Source: Pseudohaliea sp964438205
GTDB lineage: Bacteria > Pseudomonadota > Gammaproteobacteria > Pseudomonadales > Halieaceae
DNA: 64,000 nucleotides
Assembly (NCBI GenBank): GCA_964438205.1
Contig: CAYTJQ010000003.1
Span: forward strand, 1 to 64,000
Direction of reading: 5' to 3'
Shown here: piece after piece, positions 17,617 through 26,800 of the stretch
Layout: each line of letters starts with the position of its first letter
Position numbering within the stretch: position 1 is the stretch's first letter
Position numbers and translations under genes: made by a program
The notes under the pieces: model-generated
Told to the model about the DNA's origin: nothing
The model's database searches: none
Seen by the model: only the letters and a program-made list of their open reading frames with translations

Positions 17617-18950
17617 GGGTGCTGGCCTCCACGGCTGCCGGCGAGGTAGTAGTTGAGGCGGGCGATGGTGCGCTGGCGGTCCACCTCGATGGCCAGGGCC
17701 TCGATGCGCGCGTCGAGCTCGTCAATGCGCGAGCGGATCGCCTCGGTGAAGTCGCCGTCGTCAGCGCCATAGGCCGCCCGCGCGGCCTCGGCCAGCTGCG
17801 CCAGCTCGACGAGAAGGCGGCCGCGGTAGAGCGTGCGCCGCTCCTCCAGGCGCTGGAGGCGGGCCCGGGCCGCCTCCAGCCCGGCCCGCAGGTCCCGCAG
17901 CAGCAGCGCCCGTTCCGTGCGCAGGGACTCCGCCTCCGCGCGGGCCGCGCGCAGCTGCTGGTCCTGGCGCTGGCCGGGAAAAAGGGGGAGGTCCACCGCC
18001 ACACCGAGGGAGAAGAAATCGGGCCTGGCGCTGCCATCCATGGCGTCTTCGCGGTAGCCGTAGCCCGCGTTGACCGTGAAGCCGGGTTTGTAGCGCTCTT
18101 CGGCGAGGGCCACCCCCGTCTCTCCCGCATCGATCCTGCGTTCCAGGCTGCGCACGCTCGGATGATCGCCCAGCAGGGCCGCGAGCCGCGCGGGCGCGAG
18201 GGGCTCCGCCCCGCGCACGGCGGGTTCTACCAGCGCGAGCGCCGGCAGCGGGGTGGCCAGCTGCCGGGCGCCGGGGCCGAGCCACTCGGCGAGACGCGAC
18301 CGGGCGACGTCTTCCTGCTCGGCCAGCCTGGTCAGCCGGTCATCGAGGCGCGTGAGCTCCAGCTCGGCGCGCACCAGGTCCTGCTGGCGCGCATCCCCGA
18401 GCGCGCTGCGGTAGCGCGAGGTCACCACCTCGCGCAGCTGCAGGAACAGGTCGCGGTCTTCCTCGATGAGCGCGCGGGTACGGCTGGCCAGGGTACTGTC
18501 CAGCCAGAGCTCCGTCACCGTCAGGGCAACCTGGGCGCGGCGCTCGTCCCGGCGCTCGGCCTGCTCCTCGCCCAGGGCTTCGAGGCGCTCGCGCTCGAGT
18601 TCCCGGGTGGCGCCGCGCGGTATGGCCTGGGCGAGGCCCACCTGGAACTGGGTCATCGCCTCCTGGTTAAAGGCGAAACTGTCCGTCGGCAGGTTGGCGG
18701 CACCGAGGCGCAGTACCGGATCCGGCAGCGCTGCGGCGGCGCGGCCCCGGGCGCGGAAGCTCTCCTGGCGCCACTCGCTGCCCGCGAGCCAGGGGTCCCG
18801 GGCCCGGGCCTCGGCAATGGCCTCGTCGAGGGTCCAGCTTTCTGCGGCCAGCGGCAGGGCAGCGAGTAGCAGCAGCCCGCCCCCGAGCGCGCTCGTCATG
18901 CAGCTCGGCAGCCGCCGGCCGGCGGTAAAGGGGTTGTCCATGGTTTCCAT
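17613..18950 (-). CDS. cusC: Outer-membrane channel of metal efflux system, TolC/CusC family
   Basis: A 445-residue TolC-family protein forming the trimeric outer-membrane duct of the efflux pump. An N-terminal signal peptide lies at about residues 17-36, and the mature part has long helices with two repeated outer-membrane-efflux modules (about 40-230 and 235-435). The start ATG 18950 has GGGTGG just upstream; ATG 18941 is possible. Its stop overlaps the cusB start (ATGA). The signal peptide appears non-lipidated, with no clear lipobox Cys. It is followed by cusB and cusA in one operon. Confidence 0.82.
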   Translation of the reverse strand: METMDNPFTAGRRLPSCMTSALGGGLLLLAALPLAAESWTLDEAIAEARARDPWLAGSEWRQESFRARGRAAAALPDPVLRLGAANLPTDSFAFNQEAMTQFQVGLAQAIPRGATRELERERLEALGEEQAERRDERRAQVALTVTELWLDSTLASRTRALIEEDRDLFLQLREVVTSRYRSALGDARQQDLVRAELELTRLDDRLTRLAEQEDVARSRLAEWLGPGARQLATPLPALALVEPAVRGAEPLAPARLAALLGDHPSVRSLERRIDAGETGVALAEERYKPGFTVNAGYGYREDAMDGSARPDFFSLGVAVDLPLFPGQRQDQQLRAARAEAESLRTERALLLRDLRAGLEAARARLQRLEERRTLYRGRLLVELAQLAEAARAAYGADDGDFTEAIRSRIDELDARIEALAIEVDRQRTIARLNYYLAGSRGGQHP

Positions 18951-19083
18951 CCACCCTTTTATTGCTCACGAAAACCCCGTCCGTCCGGCTGGCGCCGGGC
19001 GGACGGGTGCGACAGCGGGGCGAGGACAGGCCGGGCGCCGGTGCGGCCGCGAGGCCGCCTGCGCCGGGCACAGCTACCCCGTG

Positions 19084-19455
19084 TCAGGCAGCGATGGGGG
19101 GACGGAAATGTCGCTGGGGAACAGCGCGGGGTGAAAGGAGCGGTGCGGCGGGGCCGGCAGCGGCCACGGGCAGCGGTTCCAGGGTCGGTGGCGCAGCGCA
19201 GGCGCCGGTCGGTGCCATGCACTGGGCCATGAGGCAGGGGCCCTCGTCCTGGCAGCAGTCCGCGGCATCGGCCGCGACCATGCCGCCGTCGTGGGCCGCC
19301 ATGACCATGGCGTGCTCCGCCCCGGCCCCGGCAGGCATCGCACAGGGCTGGGCAAAGCCCAGGGCCGGGGCAACCAGCTGCCCGACGAGGCAGAGGGCCA
19401 GCACGGCGCGGAGCAGGCCCGGTCGGAATGGCAATGGAAAGAGCAGTCGGTTCAC
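19084..19455 (-). CDS. Small Met/Cys/His-rich secreted protein of the metal efflux operon
   Basis: About 123 residues with a signal peptide (about 8-33, ending near LGFAQP), then a segment rich in Met, His, Asp and Cys, including HAMVMAAHDGGMV and CCQDEGPCLMAQC. It resembles the small periplasmic proteins often encoded before Cus/Czc pumps (DUF2946-like), which may bind metal. The GTG at 19455 is chosen because it gives a clean signal peptide; the longer in-frame reading to 19518 lacks one at its N-terminus. It lies 130 bases before cusC on the same strand and probably leads that operon. Confidence 0.55.
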   Translation of the reverse strand: MNRLLFPLPFRPGLLRAVLALCLVGQLVAPALGFAQPCAMPAGAGAEHAMVMAAHDGGMVAADAADCCQDEGPCLMAQCMAPTGACAAPPTLEPLPVAAAGPAAPLLSPRAVPQRHFRPPIAA

Positions 19456-19526
19456 GGCACCCAGTCTGGTGACAGCTTCAATACGCCAAGCGTAGCACTC
19501 GCCGCGCCCGGGAACCACGCGCCTGC

Positions 19527-21434
19527 TCAGGGCAGGTCGAGGTAGGCATAGGACTCGAGTTCCTCTTCGTAGAACCGCCGCAGCGCCTGGCTCTCTGACA
19601 GCGTCAGGCGTCCCTCGCGCACCGCGCGCTCGCAGTCCCGCCAGATCCGCGGCCGCAGTGACTCGGTGCTGAACTGCATGTAGCCCAGCAGTTCGCTGGC
19701 CGTGTCGCCGCGGACGATCTCATCGATGGACCAGCCGCCGTCGGCCTCCGGGTGGATCGTCACCACGTGCGTATCGCCGAACAGGTTGTGCAGGTCGCCG
19801 AGCGTCTCCTGGTAAGCCCCGATGAGAAACGCGCCGAGATAGTAGGGCTCGTCCTCGCGCAGCGGGTGCACCGGCAGCAGCGGGCTCGGGCCACCGGGCA
19901 GGGCGAAGCGGTCCACCTTGCCGTCCGAATCACAGGTGATGTCCGCCAGCGTTGCCGAGCGCGTCGGCGGCTCATCGAGGCGGTGGATCGGCATGATCGG
20001 GAACAGCTGGTCGATGGCCCAGAAGTCCGGCAGCGACTGGAATACCGAGAAATTACAGAAATAGATATCGCTGAGCGCCGCCGGCAGGTCGGCCACCGCC
20101 GCCGGCAGTTCGTCGTCGTCGCCGTAGCGGTCGCGCAGGCGCGTGCAGATGGCCCAGAAGAGCCGCTCCGCCAGCGCGCGCTGCTCAAGGCCGAGAAGCC
20201 CCACCGTGAACAGCTGCATGGCCTGCTGGTAGGCCTGCTCCGCGTCGTGGAAGACTTCCACGGGCCGGTCGCCGTCGAGGTCGCGCCAGGCGGTCACCAG
20301 GTCCGCCAGCGGCTGCGGCTGTAGCTCGTCCTCCGCCGGCAGGGCCAGCGGCTCCCGGTCCTCGAAGCGCAGGCTTCCGAGCGCATTCACCACCAGCACA
20401 CTGCAGTAGGCCGACAGGGCGCGACCGGACTCGGACAGGACCACCGGGTGCTCGATACCGGCCTGGTCGCAGACCGCGGCAATGCGGTAGACCACGGCCG
20501 ATGCGTACTCCGCCAGGCTGTAGTTGAGCGAGCGCGGCAGGTCCTGGCCCGTGCCCTCGTAGTCCACGCCGAGGCCGCCGCCGATGTCGATATAGCGCAG
20601 CCCGGCGCCGAGCCGGTGCAGCTCTGCGTACATGTGCGCCAGCTCGCCCACGGCATCCTTGATGGCGCGGATGTCACTGAGCTGGCTGCCGGGGTGGCAG
20701 TGCACGAGCTGCAGGCAGTCGAGCATGGCTTCCCGGCGCAGCACGTCGACCAGCTCGAGGACCTGGGTCGCAGACAGGCCGAACTTGGACTTCGGCCCCA
20801 TGGTCGTGGCCCAGCGCCCGATACCCTGCCCGCCAAGCTTCACCCGCACGCCGATCGCCGGGCGCACGCCGTGCTTGCGCGCGTGCTTGAGGATCAGCTG
20901 CAGCTCCTCGAAATTCTCCACCACCGGGATGATGTTGCGGCCGAGTTTCGCCGCCAGCGTCGCCACCTCGATATAGCTGTCGTCCTTGAAGCCGTTGCAG
21001 ACGATGGGCCGGTCGCCGGCGTCACCGGTCATCGCCAGCACCGCGAGCAGCTCCGGCTTGGAGCCGGCCTCGAGGCCGAAGCCCAGGGGTTCGCCCTGGC
21101 GGTAGACCTCCTCCACGACCTGCCGGTGCTGGTTGACCTTGATCGGGAACACGGCGCGGTAGCTGCCGCGATAGTTGTTCTCCGCCATGGCGCCCTCGAA
21201 GGCGCCGGCGAGCCGGCGCATGCTGGCGGCGATGATCCCGCTGAAGCGGATTACCAGCGGCGCCGACAGGTCCCGGGCGCGCAGGCCCTCGACCACGTCG
21301 TGGAGGTCCACGGCGGGGCCATCGGCGCCGCCCGGGCGCACGCAGACGTGGCCGGCATCGTTGATCGCGAAGTAGCCGCTGCCCCAGCGATCGATGCCGT
21401 AGCGCGCGGTCGCGTCGTCCAGCGTCCAGCTCAT
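19527..21434 (-). CDS. speA: Biosynthetic arginine decarboxylase
   Basis: A 635-residue PLP enzyme that decarboxylates L-arginine to agmatine, the first step of putrescine synthesis. It matches SpeA throughout: the N-terminal RYGIDRWGSGYFAIND, the PLP-lysine region FPIKVNQHRQVVEE, and the large insertions that make SpeA about 630-660 residues long. Further motifs are HCHPGSQ and YIDIGGGLGVDYEG. The gene is divergent from speB, with about 95 bases between starts, so the two putrescine steps share a promoter region. Confidence 0.93.
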   Translation of the reverse strand: MSWTLDDATARYGIDRWGSGYFAINDAGHVCVRPGGADGPAVDLHDVVEGLRARDLSAPLVIRFSGIIAASMRRLAGAFEGAMAENNYRGSYRAVFPIKVNQHRQVVEEVYRQGEPLGFGLEAGSKPELLAVLAMTGDAGDRPIVCNGFKDDSYIEVATLAAKLGRNIIPVVENFEELQLILKHARKHGVRPAIGVRVKLGGQGIGRWATTMGPKSKFGLSATQVLELVDVLRREAMLDCLQLVHCHPGSQLSDIRAIKDAVGELAHMYAELHRLGAGLRYIDIGGGLGVDYEGTGQDLPRSLNYSLAEYASAVVYRIAAVCDQAGIEHPVVLSESGRALSAYCSVLVVNALGSLRFEDREPLALPAEDELQPQPLADLVTAWRDLDGDRPVEVFHDAEQAYQQAMQLFTVGLLGLEQRALAERLFWAICTRLRDRYGDDDELPAAVADLPAALSDIYFCNFSVFQSLPDFWAIDQLFPIMPIHRLDEPPTRSATLADITCDSDGKVDRFALPGGPSPLLPVHPLREDEPYYLGAFLIGAYQETLGDLHNLFGDTHVVTIHPEADGGWSIDEIVRGDTASELLGYMQFSTESLRPRIWRDCERAVREGRLTLSESQALRRFYEEELESYAYLDLP

Positions 21435-21529
21435 GGAAGGGTCCCGTGGTCACTCTCGAAAAGGCCCCGCAGCTTACGCGTATCCTGGCAGGCCGGACAA
21501 GCGTGCTACCCTTCCGCGAAACGTACAGA

Positions 21530-22573
21530 ATGACGGCAATCATGGCGTTGACGGACCCCAATGCGGCGTCGGCCGGCGACGGCATCTTCGGTCTCGACTG
21601 CACCCCGGAAGAGGCCGCCGTGGTGCTCGTCCCCGTGCCGTTCGACGCGACCACCTCCTACCGGCCCGGCACTGCCGGCGGACCGGCGGCAATCCTGGCG
21701 GCCAGCGCGCAGGTCGACCTGCACGATCGCGAGGTGGGCGACCCCTGGCGCGCGGGTATCGCGCTGCTGCCGGCCGACCCGGCCATCGCGACGCGCGCCG
21801 GGGAAGCCAGGCGCCTCGTGACTGCACTGCGCGACGGCGAGAGCGGCGACCCCGCGGGCGACCTCGAGGTGGTCAACGGGCTCTGCGGCGAGGTCAACGA
21901 GACGGTGCGCGACACGGTCGCCGGCTGGCTGCGCGCAGGCCGCATCGTCGGCACCGTGGGCGGCGACCATGCCACGGCCTTCGGCGCGATCGCCGCCCAC
22001 GCAGCGCATCACGGTGAAATCGGTCTCCTGCACATCGACGCGCACGCGGACCTCCGGCGCGACTACGAGGGTTTCCGCTGGTCCCACGCCTCCGTCATGG
22101 AGGCGGTCTGCCGCGAACTGCCCGGCGTGACGCGCCTGGTACAGGTGGGCGTCCGCGACTACTGCGAGGAGGAGGCTGCGCGCATTGACGAGAGCGGTGG
22201 GCGTATCGTCACTTTCTTCGATGCCGATCTGCAGGCCCGCCTCGCCACCGGCGAACCGTGGGCCGTCCTGGTGGAGGAAATGCTGGCGCCGCTGCCCCGC
22301 ACGGTGTATCTCTCCTTCGACATCGACGGGCTGGAGCCCGCCCTCTGCCCCCATACGGGCACGCCGGTGCCCGGGGGGCTCAACTTTGCCCAGGCGGGCT
22401 TCCTGCTGCGCGCCCTGGCGCAGTCCGGGCGACGGCTCGTCGGCTTCGACCTGGTCGAGGTCGCACCGGGCCCCGATGGCGACGAGTGGGACGGTAACGT
22501 CGGTGCACGGCTGCTCTACAAGCTCATCGGGCACGCCCTGGCGACCCGCGCCGGACAGCCCGGCACACCCTGA
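21530..22573 (+). CDS. speB: Agmatinase (ureohydrolase family)
   Basis: A 347-residue member of the arginase/agmatinase family that hydrolyses agmatine to putrescine and urea. The binuclear manganese motifs are all present: GGDHAT, HIDAHADLR and SFDIDGLEP. Pairing with speA fixes agmatine as the likely substrate. The start is ATG 21530 or ATG 21542; both are in frame and neither has a strong ribosome site. At about 345 residues it is longer than E. coli SpeB (about 306), with an insertion near residues 70-110. The DHS-like gene follows 31 bases downstream. Confidence 0.88.
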   Translation: MTAIMALTDPNAASAGDGIFGLDCTPEEAAVVLVPVPFDATTSYRPGTAGGPAAILAASAQVDLHDREVGDPWRAGIALLPADPAIATRAGEARRLVTALRDGESGDPAGDLEVVNGLCGEVNETVRDTVAGWLRAGRIVGTVGGDHATAFGAIAAHAAHHGEIGLLHIDAHADLRRDYEGFRWSHASVMEAVCRELPGVTRLVQVGVRDYCEEEAARIDESGGRIVTFFDADLQARLATGEPWAVLVEEMLAPLPRTVYLSFDIDGLEPALCPHTGTPVPGGLNFAQAGFLLRALAQSGRRLVGFDLVEVAPGPDGDEWDGNVGARLLYKLIGHALATRAGQPGTP

Positions 22574-22604
22574 CCCGCGCCGCGGCGCACGAGGAGAAAA
22601 ACCC

Positions 22605-23570
22605 ATGGGACACCTATCCCGCTTCATGGACCACCACTACCGCCACTTCAACGCCGCGGCGATGATGGACGCGGCAAAGGCCTACCGGGCCCACATCGCC
22701 GCGGGCCGCCCCATGCTGGTCAGCCTCGCCGGGGCCATGAGTACGGCGGAACTGGGCCTCTCCCTCGCGGAGATGATCCGCCAGGGCAAGGTCCACGCCA
22801 TCTCCTGTACCGGCGCCAACCTGGAGGAGGACCTCTACAACCTGGTCGCCCACGACCACTACGAGCGGGTTCCCCACTATCGCAACCTGAGCGACGCCGA
22901 AGAACAGGCACTCCTCGACCGGCACCTGAACCGGGTCACCGACACCTGTATCCCCGAGGAAGAGGCCATCCGCCGCATCGAGGATGCCATCGTGGCACTC
23001 TGGCAGCGCGCCGGGGAAGCCGGCGAGTCCCGATTCCCGCACGAGTACTTCTTCGAACTCATCCGCTCCGGCGTGCTGGAGCAGCACTACCAGGTCGACC
23101 CGAAGGACTCCTGGCTGGTCGCGGCCGCCGAGAAGAACCTGCCCATGGTCGTTCCCGGCTGGGAGGACTCGACGACGGGGAATATCTTCGCCGCGCGGGT
23201 GATCACCGGCGAGGTGGAGCGCGCCGTGATGAAGGGCGGCATCGACTACATGGTGTCCCTCGCGGACTGGTACGCGCGCGAAGGCGGCGAGCACGGCTTC
23301 GGCTTCTTCCAGGTCGGCGGCGGTATCGCCGGCGACTTCCCCATCTGCGTCGTGCCCATGCTGGAGCAGGACCTCGGCCGGCCCACGCCGAAGTGGAGCT
23401 ACTTCTGCCAGATCTCCGATTCCACGACCAGCTACGGCTCCTATTCCGGCGCCGTGCCGAACGAGAAGATCACCTGGGGCAAGCTCGCCGTGGATACGCC
23501 GCGCTTCATCATCGAGTCCGACGCCTCCATCGTCGCCCCGCTGGTGTTCGCCTACGTGCTCGACTGGTAG
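22605..23570 (+). CDS. Deoxyhypusine-synthase-like protein (possible homospermidine synthase)
   Basis: A 321-residue member of the deoxyhypusine synthase family. The catalytic lysine is kept in ITWGKL (K293), matching the SWGK motif of eukaryotic DHS, and NAD-binding segments such as SCTGANLEEDLYNL and ISDSTTSYGSYSG are visible. Bacteria lack eIF5A, so bacterial members must do something else; transfer of an aminobutyl group between polyamines, as in homospermidine synthesis, is the usual proposal. The gene follows speB by 31 bases with a GAGGAG site, so the pathway arginine-agmatine-putrescine-(homospermidine) is plausible. Product unproven. Confidence 0.78.
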   Translation: MGHLSRFMDHHYRHFNAAAMMDAAKAYRAHIAAGRPMLVSLAGAMSTAELGLSLAEMIRQGKVHAISCTGANLEEDLYNLVAHDHYERVPHYRNLSDAEEQALLDRHLNRVTDTCIPEEEAIRRIEDAIVALWQRAGEAGESRFPHEYFFELIRSGVLEQHYQVDPKDSWLVAAAEKNLPMVVPGWEDSTTGNIFAARVITGEVERAVMKGGIDYMVSLADWYAREGGEHGFGFFQVGGGIAGDFPICVVPMLEQDLGRPTPKWSYFCQISDSTTSYGSYSGAVPNEKITWGKLAVDTPRFIIESDASIVAPLVFAYVLDW

Positions 23571-23869
23571 ACCCCCGGGGAGGACGCCGAAGCACCCCGG
23601 GTTGAGCGACGCTTGCGCCCGGAAAGTCGACCGGGATCAAATTCCCTGAAAAATCCAGGGGAAATACACCGTCGGGCCTTGCCGCCGGCGGCAATCTCCT
23701 TCTACTTTCCATGAACCGGCTGCCTGGCAGACCGGTCGTAGGGCGTGGCGTGGCCTGATCCGCCGTTTGCCGGCGGGCGTAACTTGTCCTGGTGCCGCGC
23801 AAACATCGGCCTCTTTTTGGGGCGGCTCGGCAACCACACCATAACGACAGTATAAATGAGGGGGATCGC
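23571..23869. other. Intergenic region before the propionyl-CoA synthase gene
   Basis: About 300 bases without a gene. A weak hairpin, CCCTG (23644-23648) with CAGGG (23656-23660), could act after the DHS-like gene. TATAAAT at 23851-23857 looks like a -10 box, but would put the transcript start almost on the GTG. I see no convincing -35 partner. A promoter for the pcs-mcr unit must lie here or further upstream. Confidence 0.35.
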
Positions 23870-26800
23870 GTGACGGCGAACAGCGACCTGTGGGGGCGTC
23901 TGTCCAGCGAGGCGGACGAAGCGGCACAACGGCAGCAGGCCATCGATGATCCCGGGGCCTACCACGGCACGATCGCGGCCGGCGAACTGCACTGGTATGA
24001 CGGCGAGGGCTGGGTCAACCGCGACCCTGTCGCTGGCGGCTGGCACCGCCTCGACGCCGGCGGCGCCACGGAGGCATCCCACGACGACAGCTGGCGACCC
24101 TGGCACACCGGTTTCGACGACAGTGCCGCGCCTTTCTACCGCTGGTTCGTCGGCGCGGAAACGAACGCCTGCTTCAACGAGGTCGACCGGCACGTGCTGG
24201 CCGGCCGCGGCAGCCACACGGCAATCATCTTCGAGGGCGACCGCTGGGACCCGTCACGCAATGACGGCCGCGGCGGCCCCGTCCACGAGGAGCACATCAG
24301 CTACCGGCGCCTGCTCCGGGAAACGGTCCTGCGGGCGCGAGTGCTTTCGAAGCTCGGTCTTTCCCGCGGCGACCGGATCGCCTTCAACCTGCCCAACATC
24401 CTCGAGCAGATCTACTACACCGAGGCCGCCAAGCGCCTCGGCATCATCTACACGCCGGTCTTCGGCGGTTTCTCCGCCAAGACCCTGTCGGACCGGATCT
24501 ACGACGCCGGCGCCCGCGTGGTGATCACTGCCGACGGCGGCTACCGCAACGCGGAGGTCGTGCCCTACAAGGAGGCCTTCACCGACCAGGCCCTCGACAA
24601 CTTCATTCCCCGCACGGCGGCACTGGCCTGCTTCGAGAGCGTACTCGCGGACTACGACCTCGGCGACGCCCGGGCGCGGATTGTCGAGGCCGTACGCGAC
24701 GGCGTCGCGGGGGAGATCACCCTCGAGCGCAGCGACCTCATGCGCGAGCTCGGCGCAGCCCTGGCCGCCGAGGAGAGCCTGCCCGCGGAGCGCTCCGCGG
24801 AGCTGCGCACCGCCGTGGCGCGGGAACTCGCGGGCCTCAGCCACACGGTGGAGCAGGTCGTGGTAGTGCGCTACACCGGCCAGGATATCGTGGTGCAGCC
24901 CCGCGACCGCTGGTCGCCGGACCTCGTGGCCGACGCCACCGCGGAGGTGCTCGGCGNNNNNNNNNNNNNNNNNNNNNNNNNNNNNNNNNNNNNNNNNNNN
25001 NNNNNNNNNNNNNNNNNNNNNNNNNNNNNNNNNNNNNNNNNNNNNNNNNNNNNNNNCGCGACCGCTGGTCGCCGGACCTCGTGGCCGACGCCACCGCGGA
25101 GGTGCTCGGCGAGGCGGCCGACGCCGGCTTCAGCGCCGACAGCCTCGAGGCCCTCGATGCGCTGGACGACGGCGACTACTGGCGCGCCCTGGCCGGCAGC
25201 CACCCGGCGGTACCGGTACCGGCGGACTGGCCGCTGTTCGTGATCTACACCTCCGGCTCCACCGGCAAGCCGAAGGGCGTGGTGCACACGCACGGCGGCT
25301 GGCTCGCCGGCATCGCCCACACCATGCGCATGGTCTTCGATGCGAAAGACGACGACCGTCTGTATGTGGTCGGCGACCCGGGCTGGATCACCGGCCAGTC
25401 CTACCTGGTGGCCGCGCCGCTGGCGCGCGGCATCACCACGGTGATCGTCGAGGGCTCGCCCCTGTTCCCGCACGCCGGCCGCTTCGCCTCGGCCATCGAG
25501 CGCCACGGCGTCACCCTGTTCAAGGCGGGTTCGACCTTCCTCAAGGCGGTCATGACCGACCCGGCCAGCATCGAGGACATGGCCGCCTACGACATGAGCG
25601 GCGTCAAGGTCGCGACCTTCTGCGCCGAGCCCGTGTCGCCCGCCGTGCAGCAGTTCGGCATGGAGCGGATCTGCCCGCGCTACATCAACTCCTACTGGGC
25701 CACCGAGCACGGCGGCATGGTGTTCTCCTGCCCCTGGGGCGACTTCAAGGATTTAAAGCCCGATGCGCGCACCTGGCCGCTGCCCTGGATCCAGGCCGAG
25801 GTGCGCATCGCCACGGAAACCGACGAGGCGGGCCGCGCCACCGGCTGGCGCCGCGCCGAGCCGGGCGAGAAAGGCGAACTCGTGCTCACCCAGCCCTACC
25901 CCTACCTCGCCCGCACCATCTGGGGCGATGCGGAGAAACTGGGCACGGATGACTGGCGCGGCGACATCGAGCGCTTCGCCGAGGTCTATTTCAACCGCTG
26001 GAGCGACGGCCTCGCCTATACGCAGGGCGACTACGCGCGCGAGCTCGACGACGGCGGCATCACGCTGCACGGCCGCTCCGACGACGTGATCAACGTCTCG
26101 GGCCACCGCATCGGCACCGAGGAGATCGAGGGAGCAATCCTTCGCGACAAGACCCTGCGCTCGGATTCCCCGGTAGGCAACGCCGTGGTCGTCGGTGCGC
26201 CGCACGACGAGAAGGGCGAGACGCCGGTGGCGTTCCTCATCCCCGCGCCGGGCTCGCGCCTCGGCGACGACGACTTCGCCCGCCTGCAGGGGCTGGTGCG
26301 CGCCGAGAAAGGCGTCACCGCCGTGCCCTCGGACTTCCTGGTCGTCTCCGCCTTCCCGGAGACCCGCTCCGGCAAGTACATGCGCCGGACGCTGCGCTCG
26401 CTGCTCCTCGAAGACCCGCTCGGTGACCTGTCGACCCTGCGCAACCCGGAGGTCGTCGACGAGATCCGCGACACCGTGGCGCAGTGGAAGGCCTTCGGCC
26501 AGCTCGCCCAGGCGCGGCAGATCGTGCAGAGCTACCGGCACCTGCGGGTCGAGACCCACGATATCGTCCCCGGCCGCCAGGTGGCGCTGCTGGTGATCGA
26601 CTCGCCGCCGGTGAATTCCCTGAACGAGCGCTCCCTCGACGAGCTGAACACCGTGCTCCAGCACATCACCCACCAGGACCACATCGAGGCCCTGGTGATC
26701 ACCGGTGCCGGCAGCGCTTTCGTGGCCGGCGCCAACGTCAAGGAACTGCTGGAGGTGGGCGAGGCCGGCGACCTCGAGTCCGCGCAGACCCCGCCGAACG

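Noticed and set aside
23851..23857. TATAAAT as the -10 box of pcs
   Set aside because: It would leave a leader of only a few bases before the GTG and overlaps the ribosome site; no -35 partner is seen.
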